In this document: piece after piece, positions 50,145 through 58,647 of the stretch
Layout: the number at the start of each line of letters is the position of its first letter
Numbering within the stretch: the stretch's first letter is position 1
DNA from: Peptococcaceae bacterium 1198_IL3148
GTDB lineage: Bacteria; Bacillota; Desulfotomaculia; Desulfotomaculales; Desulfohalotomaculaceae
NCBI GenBank assembly: GCA_036763105.1
Contig: JBAIYS010000006.1
Coordinates: forward strand, 62,001-126,000
Reading direction: 5' to 3'
DNA: 64,000 bases
Notes under the pieces: generated by a model
Told to the model about the DNA's origin: nothing
The model's input: the letters and a program-made list of their open reading frames with translations, nothing else
Databases searched by the model: none
Position numbers and translations under genes: made by a program

Positions 50145-51208
50145 TACTGTTGATCACCTCCAGCCAGTTTTTCTATTTCTGTTAATACATCGGTCACCGT
50201 TGGCACCATACCTCCGGTGCGACCATAAAAATGCACCGGACATGCTCCATTTACAGCCAAACGGACATCCTCAACCATTTGACCCATACTCATCTCCACC
50301 GTTAAAAATTCTTTGGCTGTGATTGCTGCCTGGGCCATTACCTCTGTGGGGAAAGGCCATAAAGTAATGGGCCGAATTAAACCGGCCTTTATCCCATTGG
50401 CCCTGGCCTTTTCCACCGCTGCTTTACAAATCCGAGCGGCAGTTCCGTAGGCCACTAAAACTATTTCCGCCTCAGCCAGTTGGTACTCCTCCCAAAGCTT
50501 TTCTTTGGCAGCGATCTCCGCATACTTGGCAAATAGTTTTTGATTTAACTCCTCACAGACTTCGGGAACTATGTATAATGAATTAATGATGTTGCGCTCA
50601 CTCCGTCCCCTTAGGCCGGTGGCAGCCCAAGGTTTTGGCAGTTGTTCTACTTCCTTCATTTCGCCAAGTTCGACCGGTTCCATCATTTGCCCTAAAACAC
50701 CGTCACCCAGTACCATTACTTGGGTTCGGTATTGATCCGCCAAATCAAAGGCTTTGGCCATCATGTCAATGATTTCCTGCACCGACGCCGGTGCCAACGT
50801 GATTAATTTATAATCCCCATGACCACCACCTTTGGTGGCTTGAAAGTAATCGCTTTGGGATGGCGCAATGTTACCCAAACCAGGGCCACCGCGCATCACA
50901 TTGACGATAACACAGGGTAATTCCGCCCCTGCCATGTAGGATATGCCCTCTTGCATTAAAGAAAGACCAGGACTAGAGCTGGAAGTCATTACCCTTACCC
51001 CGCTGCCGGCGGCACCATACACCATATTGATTGAAGAAACTTCGCTTTCCGCCTGTAAGAATACCCCTCCCACCTCTGGCATCCGTTTAGCCAAGTAGTG
51101 GGGTAGTTCGCTTTGGGGAGTAATGGGATAGCCAAAAAAATGGCGACAGCCAGCTCTGATTGCACCTTCGCCTATGGCTTCATTTCCTTTCATTAGTACC
51201 TTACTCAT
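50144..51208 (-). CDS. korA: 2-oxoacid:ferredoxin oxidoreductase, alpha subunit
   Basis: A 354-residue alpha subunit. [42 protein letters not shown] and [54 protein letters not shown] form the core shared with VorB and KorA. The C-terminal half has [43 protein letters not shown]. The ATG overlaps the korD stop by four bases. This protein could equally be called VorB; both names are used for close relatives. Confidence 0.94.
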   Translation of the reverse strand: MSKVLMKGNEAIGEGAIRAGCRHFFGYPITPQSELPHYLAKRMPEVGGVFLQAESEVSSINMVYGAAGSGVRVMTSSSSPGLSLMQEGISYMAGAELPCVIVNVMRGGPGLGNIAPSQSDYFQATKGGGHGDYKLITLAPASVQEIIDMMAKAFDLADQYRTQVMVLGDGVLGQMMEPVELGEMKEVEQLPKPWAATGLRGRSERNIINSLYIVPEVCEELNQKLFAKYAEIAAKEKLWEEYQLAEAEIVLVAYGTAARICKAAVEKARANGIKAGLIRPITLWPFPTEVMAQAAITAKEFLTVEMSMGQMVEDVRLAVNGACPVHFYGRTGGMVPTVTDVLTEIEKLAGGDQQ

Positions 51209-51423
51209 GCCTCCGCCACCTCCCTAACCACTGTGATTACAACATCAGGACACATTCTGGCACACATGGCACAACCCTTACATTTTTCTTGCTCAGTCAC
51301 TGTGGCGGGGTGAAAGCCCATGGCATTAATATGTTCAGCCAAGACAATAATATCTTCCGGACAGGCAGCAATGCACAATTCACAACCCTTGCAGCGCTCT
51401 TCACGAAATATAACTCGGGCCAA
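51205..51423 (-). CDS. korD: 2-oxoacid:ferredoxin oxidoreductase, 4Fe-4S subunit (delta)
   Basis: A 72-residue ferredoxin-like subunit with two CXXCXXCXXXCP motifs, CKGCELCIAACPED at residues 10-23 and CKGCAMCARMCPDV near 48-61, binding two [4Fe-4S] clusters. The TTG at 51423 lies eight bases after GGAGGA. It is the first gene of the korDABC operon and feeds electrons to ferredoxin. The next gene upstream, the P-loop ATPase, is 39 bases away on the same strand. Confidence 0.95.
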   Translation of the reverse strand: MARVIFREERCKGCELCIAACPEDIIVLAEHINAMGFHPATVTEQEKCKGCAMCARMCPDVVITVVREVAEA

Positions 51424-51462
51424 TGCTCGTCTCCTCCTTTATGCTTAGTTAGTTATAAAAAT

Positions 51463-52188
51463 TTATTGCATTTCTTCTTTTTTCCATGGTGGTAACATGT
51501 AAAATTCTAACGGCAATATTGGTGTAGATAACCCATACTCTAACAGCTGCGGCGCCAATTCTTTTTTAACGGCGGTGAAGGCAATGGGAAGCTCTAAAAT
51601 AGCTGACACTTCTCGCACTAATTTATCTCCAGCCATAACCAAGTCACAATCTGTTTCTGGACCTAGGTTGGTATTATTCACCAATGCGGTGGCTTTAAGG
51701 CGGGAGGTGGTTTCAATGGTCTTTAACATCGTTAGGATGTCATCTAATGTTGCCGTTAAAGGGCGGCAGGTATTGATGACAAAATATAAATTAATCCTCT
51801 CGGCAGGCAATAACGGCTTAAATCTACCTAACGCAATGGCGCCCACATCATCGCCACCCACATCACAGACACAAAAACCATTCTCAACCTGCAATGCCCC
51901 TTTGATGGCAGGAGAAAGGGCCGGGACATCGGCATTTGCCAAGTGGGGCGGTGGACAAACAACGTCCAGCCCTTTATCAATTAAGCACTCCTTGGCCAAC
52001 CTAGTACGAAAATATGGATTGATAATATCCAAGTCAACTAGACTTACTTTTTTTCCCCTTTGAACCAAGCCTTCAGCAAAATTTATCGCTATTTCTGTTT
52101 TCCCGCTGCCCAAATTGCCAGTAAATATTGTCACCGGGCGACTATTAAAATTCAATCTAACACCTTCCCTCGGCAATCTGACATCCAT
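51463..52188 (-). CDS. MinD/ParA-like P-loop ATPase of unknown role
   Basis: About 241 residues. The ATG at 52188 is preferred because the longer frame to 52287 runs through the terminator of the upstream gene; no strong ribosome site is visible. The P-loop GNLGSGKTEIAINFAEGLVQRGKKVSLVDLDIINPYFRT is the deviant Walker A of the MinD and Mrp class. FCVCDVGGDDVGAIALG is a Walker B-like block. No known partner adjoins. It is upstream of the kor operon, but the reaction or cargo is unknown. Confidence 0.7.
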   Translation of the reverse strand: MDVRLPREGVRLNFNSRPVTIFTGNLGSGKTEIAINFAEGLVQRGKKVSLVDLDIINPYFRTRLAKECLIDKGLDVVCPPPHLANADVPALSPAIKGALQVENGFCVCDVGGDDVGAIALGRFKPLLPAERINLYFVINTCRPLTATLDDILTMLKTIETTSRLKATALVNNTNLGPETDCDLVMAGDKLVREVSAILELPIAFTAVKKELAPQLLEYGLSTPILPLEFYMLPPWKKEEMQ

Positions 52189-52255
52189 TATTGTTTGAGT
52201 AATCAGTTCTTCGACACTTTTCAGAAAATACCTGCTAATTATTTCTAACAAAAAA

Positions 52256-52286
52256 TGACCAAATACCGACAGTTGGTATTTGGTCA
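52256..52286 (-). terminator. terminator after the MraY-like transferase
   Basis: TGACCAAATACC and GGTATTTGGTCA form a perfect 12-pair stem with a seven-base loop right at the transferase stop, followed on the minus strand by TTTTTTG. Confidence 0.88.
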
Positions 52287-53153
52287 TTAATCTCTGCCTA
52301 ATTTATCTAAATAGTTTAAAAGACGGTTACCAGCTATTACCTTGGTTAGCGAGTACTTTTCAGTAAAGATATGAAACGCTATTAGAAATATCAGGTAACA
52401 AATTTTAGCAACATCGCTAAAGCACCATGCTGCTGCTGTACCAATGGCTATCCCTAAAGCATTTGAGCCGGTGTCACCCATCATGGTCTGGGCTTTTAAG
52501 TCCCAAGAAATGTATCTTAACACACTGCCCAACAACAACGCTAACGGCATTAGATTGGTGTTTTTCCAACCAATAAATATAATAATACCGGCCAGTAGTA
52601 TAAAGCCTTTACAGGCTCTGCCCGGTCGCAAATCTAACAGATTAACGGCATTTATTGACAGAGCTATAATCAAGGTGTCAGCCACAATTAAAGCAATTAC
52701 TCGCCATTCAAAGGTGGCGGATATATGGCCCGTCAAAGCAATGAGAAAGGCCAACAATCCTCCAGCCAACGCCTTTAATGCCCCAGTGGTCAGTTGACCC
52801 TTTAGCAATGCTTTAAAATGGCCTTTTAAACCGCTGGCCGCCCTAGAACCCAGCGCATCATCCACCAGTCCCAAAAAGGTAATGACCGATATTGCCAACA
52901 TAAAAAGCAAACCATTATTGCCCAGCAAATTCAACATTAGTTGACTTAGCGTGCAAGCAACCAATGCGGTAATTAAAAAAATAAAACCCACACCCACTGG
53001 AATTGGGTCACCTTTATAATTGGGTCTGACAAAACCAGATTCCCGAACCATTTCCACAATGGGTGGCATAATAACCATTGTGATAATAAAACCAATGATG
53101 ATATTTAATAGTAATAGAAAAGGAAAGCTTACAGTGGCTACTGAAAGCAACAA
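52287..53153 (-). CDS. MraY/WecA-like phospho-sugar transferase membrane protein
   Basis: About 288 residues with nine or so membrane segments. Polyprenyl-phosphate sugar-1-phosphate transferase motifs are VRPNYKGDPIPVGVGFIFLITA, the aspartate pair in TFLGLVDDALGSRAASGLKGHFKALL, and SINAVNLLDLRPGRACKGF, with MMGDTGSNALG towards the end. The start is a TTG near 53153, after GAGGTG. It is followed by a terminator and preceded by a glycosyltransferase. The sugar is unknown; it does not carry the full MraY signature and may be a divergent member, as in the SteA/SteB envelope cluster. Confidence 0.75.
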   Translation of the reverse strand: MLLSVATVSFPFLLLLNIIIGFIITMVIMPPIVEMVRESGFVRPNYKGDPIPVGVGFIFLITALVACTLSQLMLNLLGNNGLLFMLAISVITFLGLVDDALGSRAASGLKGHFKALLKGQLTTGALKALAGGLLAFLIALTGHISATFEWRVIALIVADTLIIALSINAVNLLDLRPGRACKGFILLAGIIIFIGWKNTNLMPLALLLGSVLRYISWDLKAQTMMGDTGSNALGIAIGTAAAWCFSDVAKICYLIFLIAFHIFTEKYSLTKVIAGNRLLNYLDKLGRD

Positions 53154-53184
53154 AAACACCTCGGTTTTAGCTTAATCTTTATTT

Positions 53185-53868
53185 TTACCTGTTTAAAAAA
53201 CAAACAAACAATTCTTTAGCCACATGGACAAATTGTTTGCCACGGTGCTTAAAACCAGCAATATCTCTGCCAGTTTCTGCATGGGTCATTTGAACAGGCA
53301 CTTCCTTTATGCGATAACCCAACCTGGCAACTTTGATGGTTAATGAAACCTCTACCCCATACCCCGAAGCAAAGGGTAAAATGTCTTTAACCACAGCTTT
53401 TGTCATAGCCCTTTGTCCCGATAAAGGTGCTTCCACCTCTAACCCGGTGAAATATTTTATGCCAGCTTTGGCCAAACCCTTTACCAGACCAAAGCCTCCC
53501 TTTTTTTGGGCTTTGGGAAACTTAGCTATGGTCATATCCGCTTCATCTTGTAATAGCGGTGACAATAACGCTCCGCCATAACTGGCGGTGCTACCTAAAT
53601 CACCATCAAGCAATAACAAAATGTCGCCCGTTGCTTCCTTTACGCCGCGATTTAAGGCGCCACCTTTACCGCTGTTTTTCTCCAATTTGATTACCTTTGC
53701 GCCTGCTTTTTCCGCCAATATTGCTGTATCATCAACCGAGGCATCATCAATCACCAGCACTTCGGTAACTTGAGAAATTGCCATGGTTGCTTGGACAGTT
53801 TGATAAATGTGTTCTGACTCATTATATGCCGGTATAATTACTGACACCGTGGGTTGGGTAGTGATCAT
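53185..53868 (-). CDS. glycosyltransferase family 2
   Basis: A 227-residue GT-A glycosyltransferase. It has VSVIIPAYNESEHIYQTV at the N-terminus, EVLVIDDASVDDTAI as the nucleotide-sugar site, and ILLLLDGDLGSTAS as the DXD motif. PLSGQRAMTKAVVKDILPFASGYGVEVSLTIKVARLGYRIKEVPV completes the fold. It has no strong membrane segment. The ATG overlaps the SteB stop region (TAAATGA), so it is co-transcribed with the SteA/SteB genes. The sugar donor is unknown. Confidence 0.88.
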   Translation of the reverse strand: MITTQPTVSVIIPAYNESEHIYQTVQATMAISQVTEVLVIDDASVDDTAILAEKAGAKVIKLEKNSGKGGALNRGVKEATGDILLLLDGDLGSTASYGGALLSPLLQDEADMTIAKFPKAQKKGGFGLVKGLAKAGIKYFTGLEVEAPLSGQRAMTKAVVKDILPFASGYGVEVSLTIKVARLGYRIKEVPVQMTHAETGRDIAGFKHRGKQFVHVAKELFVCFLNR

Positions 53869-54753
53869 TTATTGCGTTCCTCCTGCCACCGCCTCCATGG
53901 ATGGTAACAACCGCTGGGCAGTGGATTTAACACCGTAATTACCTGGTTTTCCTGTCATGGCATATACTAAAGCCACTTGACCGGGGGCAGTTTCAATATT
54001 GTCCACCGTACTGATGCTAAATTTTTGATAATCTTTCATGTAGGAGAAGGCCACATTGGTCTCTTCTACGCCATAAACCGGCACTTGTTTTTCTAAGAAA
54101 TAATTAATTAATGTGCCGTCCAACAACTTAGTATTAATTAAAGATTTATCTGGGCTACCACCGATTATTATCACCGCATTTAACGGCACGCCATATTCGC
54201 CAACGCTTTTAATCATTTCCGCTTGGGCCAAAGTATTGATCACCGCTTGTTTTTCTCCCGTTAGAATCCCTTCGGCCATGGCAGTTACTAATTGTTTGAT
54301 TATCTCATCATCACTGCCTGCTAACCCTAAGTTGGTAGCAACCTCATCCTTCTTAGCACCTAGATTGAGGCCATTTAGCACCGTGGTGGTGGATGATACT
54401 TTAGCACCGGCGGTCTCCAAAGTGTTTAACAATTCATCTCGCATACCGTAATTATTGGTTTCTATAATGGCAATATTTTGGCCGGTAAGTCTTTCAGAAA
54501 TTAACGCCGGTAGTATTTGCTTTTCAAACTGATTTTGAACGGTTCTATCAACCTCAAGTTCATTAAGTTTAGCTTGTACACTTTTATTTTCCATGCGCAT
54601 TTCATCCAATTGAGTTTCCAAACGATCAGTTAATTCCTTTTGTTGCTGAACTATGGCATCGTTTCCCAAAAGGGCGCTACCAGTGATTATCCCAATTCCT
54701 AAAGCCAGAAACACCGCTACCAAAGTAACGATGTGATAGCGGAAGTCCATCAT
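53869..54753 (-). CDS. steB: SteB/MctB-like protein (annotated elsewhere as copper transporter)
   Basis: A 294-residue protein with one N-terminal membrane segment (YHIVTLVAVFLALGIGIITGSALLG), a coiled coil (ELTDRLETQLDEMRMENKSVQAKLNELEVD) and a soluble domain with repeated beta-alpha units (AIIETNNYGMRDELLNTLETAGAKVSSTTTVLNG). Members are called MctB in Mycobacterium and SteB in Corynebacterium, where the partner SteA acts in cell separation. The ATG follows TAGGGGGTAAAAATA. Its SteA gene is 12 bases upstream. A copper function is not shown by any motif here. Confidence 0.85.
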   Translation of the reverse strand: MMDFRYHIVTLVAVFLALGIGIITGSALLGNDAIVQQQKELTDRLETQLDEMRMENKSVQAKLNELEVDRTVQNQFEKQILPALISERLTGQNIAIIETNNYGMRDELLNTLETAGAKVSSTTTVLNGLNLGAKKDEVATNLGLAGSDDEIIKQLVTAMAEGILTGEKQAVINTLAQAEMIKSVGEYGVPLNAVIIIGGSPDKSLINTKLLDGTLINYFLEKQVPVYGVEETNVAFSYMKDYQKFSISTVDNIETAPGQVALVYAMTGKPGNYGVKSTAQRLLPSMEAVAGGTQ

Positions 54754-54765
54754 TATTTTTACCCC

Positions 54766-55887
54766 CTAAATTCCCAATAGGATCCTGAACTGAATAAATA
54801 CTAATCTCAGCAATTCTCTAGTTGGTGGTGCTATAACCATTACCACGGCCAGTGGAACCAGTGCTGCTAAAACAACTTGAGCCACATATTTGGCTTTCAT
54901 GGGGCTTTTATATAATTCATTTACACCTTTGGCATCTACCAGTATTGAACCAACTTTTAGACGCACTAAAAAGGTACTGGCCATCCCCTTTCGTCCCTTT
55001 TCAAGAAACTCCAACATATTGGAATGGGTGCCCACAGCAACAATTAAATCAGTCCCCTTTTCATAGGCCAATAACATAGCGATATCTTCACTGGTACCCC
55101 TTGCTGCAAACACCTTAGCCTGTAAACCAAGACTTTCAATCCGCTCCAGGCCTGGGGCACGACCGTCCGGATAACCATGAACGATAATTTCAGCACCGCA
55201 TTTTAAAGTATCATCACTAATACTATCCATATCGCCAACAATAATGTCTGGCCTATAGCCAAACTCAAGTAAGGCATCTGCGCCACCATCAACACCGATA
55301 AGAACAGGTTTTTCTTCATTTATATATGATTTAATGGCTGACAAATCTTCCTTATAATTGTGACCCCGCACAACAATCAAGGTATGTCTTTTATAAAAGA
55401 CGGTATTAACATCGGGCATTGTCAAATCTGAACATATAAGATCTATTTCATTTTGTGCATAGTCTAAAGTATTTTGGACAAATTTAGCCAAAGTGGCATT
55501 AACGTTTTGCTTTGATTCCTCCATTTTATCCAAAATCAGTTGTTTATTTAGCACTATTCCAGTGGCCACATGCTGACCGTCGACAAAAATATCATTATCC
55601 AGAATTTCTATCTTTTCACCTTCAGACAGAATTTCAAACAGTTCTTCCCCTGCTTCATCAATTAGCGGTATCCCAGCTTCAATTAAGGTTAACGGCCCTA
55701 AATTGGGATAATCATTGCTTAATGAAGGCACAACATTAATTACCGCCTTTACCTTAGCGCTAATTAATGATTGAGCGGCTACTTTATCAAAATCACGGTG
55801 GTTAATCACAGCAATATCCCCCGGTTGCAAACGCTTGGTCAAGTCCTTGGTTCTTTTGTCAATGCGAGCAATACCTTTTATTTGCAA
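54766..55887 (-). CDS. steA: SteA-like cytokinetic ring protein (thiamin pyrophosphokinase-like fold)
   Basis: A 373-residue protein. Residues to about 150 carry ALTEAGIPLIDEAGEELF-like sequence. The middle is a thiamin-pyrophosphokinase-like region (PVLIGVDGGADALLEFGYRPDIIVGDMDSISDDTLKCGAEIIVHGYPDGRAPG), and a C-terminal membrane segment (AQVVLAALVPLAVVMVIAPP) anchors it. This matches SteA of actinobacteria, also present in Firmicutes. The TTG at 55887 follows AAGGTGGTGTGAACG. It heads a SteA-SteB-glycosyltransferase unit. Bacterial cell separation is inferred from the family. Confidence 0.85.
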   Translation of the reverse strand: MQIKGIARIDKRTKDLTKRLQPGDIAVINHRDFDKVAAQSLISAKVKAVINVVPSLSNDYPNLGPLTLIEAGIPLIDEAGEELFEILSEGEKIEILDNDIFVDGQHVATGIVLNKQLILDKMEESKQNVNATLAKFVQNTLDYAQNEIDLICSDLTMPDVNTVFYKRHTLIVVRGHNYKEDLSAIKSYINEEKPVLIGVDGGADALLEFGYRPDIIVGDMDSISDDTLKCGAEIIVHGYPDGRAPGLERIESLGLQAKVFAARGTSEDIAMLLAYEKGTDLIVAVGTHSNMLEFLEKGRKGMASTFLVRLKVGSILVDAKGVNELYKSPMKAKYVAQVVLAALVPLAVVMVIAPPTRELLRLVFIQFRILLGI

Positions 55888-56191
55888 CGTTCACACCACC
55901 TTTTATGCAATATAGCTCACCATGGTCTCCGCAGTAACAATACTTTTTAGCAATCATTTAACATTGTACTTTTTTTAATAATACAAGTCAAGGAAAGTTG
56001 GGAATATATGTAATATTTTACATTTTTATATTTTCTCATATGTTATTCTGTTCGTCACTATCTGTTTTTAATATTGAAACTTTTGCAGAATATCCAAAAT
56101 ACTTCCTAACCCTTCTCTAGACGTTTGGGTAATTTTAACATGCCTAGACTCATAAATTAATTGCATAAGTAAAATTATTGGGGGTAAACAA
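55888..56191. other. AT-rich divergent intergenic region
   Basis: About 300 bases between steA and the plus-strand Ig-like gene. I see no clear promoter pair, RNA structure or repeat beyond short AT-rich stretches. A TTGGGGGTAAACAA ribosome site precedes the ATG at 56192. Confidence 0.4.
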
Positions 56192-57466
56192 ATGGCATTG
56201 CAGATTACCTTTAAACAAATGAGAAGATTTGCCTTGACGATAGTATCATTACTAATGATTTGGTTAGTTATGGGACACTTTATTTGGGTAAAAACAACTA
56301 GAGTTGATCCACTAGAACAGGTGAATGTTGACTGTTATTTTCTTACCCCAATGAATGTTAATACCGCAATAAACAATTTTAAAATCACGTCAGAGATTCC
56401 TAATGATACTGTGGATTATGAGTATAAGTGGCACTCCCCTTTTCATTTAAGGGTATTGATAAGTGAAAAAAATAAACCCCAAGGAATTGAGTACCGTTAT
56501 AGCTTCAATAAAGCCAAGGCTTTAATACCTCCCTTTACCGTTTCGAAAAAGGGTGCCATTCTAACTAGGGTAAAACCGGAATTGATAACAATCAGCCCAA
56601 ATAAAAATGCGCCCACCACCGGTCCAATCCTGTTACAATTTAATACACCTATATTAAAGGAAAGCATGCAGCAAAAGGTTAATTGCGATGCAGCAGGTCA
56701 CTTTACGCCTCTTAAAAAAAATGATTATACATGTTGGCAATTCATCCCCAGCAATCCGCTACAGCATCAAAAGAGTTATCAAATTACTATCGAAGCTGGA
56801 TTAAAGGGTGTGCACGGCCTCACGTCAGATAGCCGTAAAGAGATTACCTTTAGCACCGCACCTAAGCTAATTATTACAGATATATATCCACTAAATGGCG
56901 ACCAAAGTGTGTGGCTTAGTCGGAACATAAAACTTACCGCCAATCAACCCATCAAGGACGCTAAAATAACGGGCATCAAGGGTGAAACAATAATTGATCA
57001 AAACACTGTACTATTTATTCCCGATCGCACCTTTACTCCAGCCACCAACTATAATATTAAAGTCACCATTACATCTATTTATAATGAAACTGTTGAGAAG
57101 ACTATAAATTATCGAACTACAGACTTAGGAAATAAAGCTTGGCTGGAAATTAAAGCCGGAACGCCCTGTCAAATATGGTTAATGCAGGGCCATCAGGAAA
57201 TTAAAAAAATAGAAGGTTGGTTCACCAAGGATCTGGCTAAATTACCTCGGGTTACTATGTACGAAGCCCATCGCAGTAACAGTACAGCCAAGCCCTGGAT
57301 TAGGCTAAACACCGATATTTTGATCCATTCCTTCCCCCACACCAGTGAAGATAACCATCATGCAATAGGGCTACCCCAAACCTATAGTTGTATACTGCTA
57401 TCGCCACAGGTAATGGACCAATTGTACGCCACCCTATCCAAAGGATTCATGGTGATTGTTCACTAG
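56192..57466 (+). CDS. secreted Ig-like protein with degenerate L,D-transpeptidase domain
   Basis: A 424-residue protein with a membrane anchor at about residues 12-32 (FALTIVSLLMIWLVMGHF). Residues about 125-320 hold two Ig-like domains (ITISPNKNAPTTGPILLQFNT, then IITDIYPLNGDQSVWLS). The C-terminal 110 residues fit a YkuD L,D-transpeptidase, with the His in TDILIHSFPHTS and a cysteine at TYSCILLSPQVMDQLYATLSKGFMVIVH. The normal SHGCIR motif is changed: S-H-G becomes T-Y-S and the arginine is lost. The enzyme may be inactive or altered. Plus strand, with GGGGG before the ATG. Confidence 0.7.
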   Translation: MALQITFKQMRRFALTIVSLLMIWLVMGHFIWVKTTRVDPLEQVNVDCYFLTPMNVNTAINNFKITSEIPNDTVDYEYKWHSPFHLRVLISEKNKPQGIEYRYSFNKAKALIPPFTVSKKGAILTRVKPELITISPNKNAPTTGPILLQFNTPILKESMQQKVNCDAAGHFTPLKKNDYTCWQFIPSNPLQHQKSYQITIEAGLKGVHGLTSDSRKEITFSTAPKLIITDIYPLNGDQSVWLSRNIKLTANQPIKDAKITGIKGETIIDQNTVLFIPDRTFTPATNYNIKVTITSIYNETVEKTINYRTTDLGNKAWLEIKAGTPCQIWLMQGHQEIKKIEGWFTKDLAKLPRVTMYEAHRSNSTAKPWIRLNTDILIHSFPHTSEDNHHAIGLPQTYSCILLSPQVMDQLYATLSKGFMVIVH

Positions 57467-57656
57467 GGCTTAGGGCTTTAAAATACTAGATTGTATCAAT
57501 CAGTTAAAAAATTTATATAATTTTTCAGAAAACACTTTACAATTACCTTTGGGATTTGTTATTATTTGAACAAGGCGAAAATAAATATAAATAGCGATAA
57601 TAAAATAAAGTAATAGTGAAAATTACGCCCGAATTACGCCCAAAGGGGGTAAAATT
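57467..57656 (+). other. intergenic region before the DUF4365 gene
   Basis: 190 bases separate the Ig-like gene from the DUF4365 gene. A promoter is proposed at 57536-57565; no terminator-like hairpin was found. Confidence 0.4.
57536..57565 (+). promoter_or_regulatory. promoter candidate for the DUF4365 gene
   Basis: TTTACA at 57536-57541, an 18-base spacer and TATTAT at 57560-57565, about 90 bases before the ATG at 57657. Both hexamers are near the housekeeping consensus. Confidence 0.5.
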
Positions 57657-58604
57657 ATGGCAAACTATTTTAGTCATGGCATTACCACAAAAACTAACAA
57701 TGAAACAAAAGCAAAAGCCCAGAGCATTTTTCTGGACATGTTGCCCACTTCATGGACAGTGCAGGGGAATAGTTTTAATAATGGTATTGATTTTTATATA
57801 TCGTCGGAAACAATGTTTGCCATAAGTATTAAAGGCACTGCGAAACCCCAGTACAGCGGAAATAACATCATTTGTTGCATAGAGACCAGAAAGTTGGAAT
57901 ACTTTAGTAAGCACATCGCCAAGCCGGTTTTTATCGTGTTAGTGGACATAGATATGAAAAGAACCTATTGGCTTTTTATTCAAGAATACATTGAAACCCT
58001 ACTGGAGAAAAATCAACCCAATTGGCGCTGTAAAAAGACTGTAAATTTAAAAATACCCCTGACTAATACCTTACAAGATTTTAATACCTTTAACGCCGCT
58101 ATTTTGAGAGCTACAAACCTAATGTTGTTATATCAATATAAGCTCCCCTTTTTGATGGTATCTACTTCGTTAGAGGAAGCAATAAACCATTGTCAGCCAG
58201 CGGAATCTCAGCACCACAGTTGTGCCAGCGATATCTGTTCCAGCACCTCCTGCTCTTGTTCTTCAACAGATGAAATAGACTTATCACAACAATATTTGAT
58301 AATGGGTGAAAAACACTACCATGAATACATAACTTCGCTAAACCAACAAAAACATAACAATTGCTTTGCTGCCATGCATAACCTGATGCATAGTATCTTA
58401 AGGGCTATGGATGAAGGCCTATACTTTATTGCCGCTAAATTAACGTTACGGCTAACCGATATCTACTTTCTGGCTTTCACCGATCTCAGTAAAACGGTAG
58501 GGGCTAACAAAGCCTTCGCATTGATGGATTCGGGAGAAATATTATTAGAAAGGGCCCATAGTCTAATCACTAAAATTGAAGCTCCCAACAGCGTTTTAAA
58601 TTAA
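57657..58604 (+). CDS. DUF4365 domain protein with helical C-terminal half
   Basis: A 315-residue protein. Residues 1-150 match DUF4365 as I recall it: KAQSIFLDMLPTSWTVQGNSFNNGIDFYISSE, FAISIKGTAKPQYSG, then KPVFIVLVDIDMKRTYWLFIQEYI. The layout GID, then a strand ending in SIKG, resembles the D/ExK core of restriction-nuclease folds, with S in place of the usual Q. The middle is cysteine-rich (SCASDICSSTSCSCSSTD). The C-terminal part is helical. AAAGGGGGT precedes the ATG. Nuclease activity is a guess from the fold only. Confidence 0.65.
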   Translation: MANYFSHGITTKTNNETKAKAQSIFLDMLPTSWTVQGNSFNNGIDFYISSETMFAISIKGTAKPQYSGNNIICCIETRKLEYFSKHIAKPVFIVLVDIDMKRTYWLFIQEYIETLLEKNQPNWRCKKTVNLKIPLTNTLQDFNTFNAAILRATNLMLLYQYKLPFLMVSTSLEEAINHCQPAESQHHSCASDICSSTSCSCSSTDEIDLSQQYLIMGEKHYHEYITSLNQQKHNNCFAAMHNLMHSILRAMDEGLYFIAAKLTLRLTDIYFLAFTDLSKTVGANKAFALMDSGEILLERAHSLITKIEAPNSVLN

Positions 58605-58634
58605 AACAAGCCTGATCCTAAGACCAGGCTTGTT
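58605..58634. terminator. bidirectional terminator between the DUF4365 gene and the redox pair
   Basis: AACAAGCCTG and CAGGCTTGTT form a ten-pair stem around a ten-base loop between convergent genes. Confidence 0.8.
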
Positions 58635-58647
58635 AACCACCGTTATT

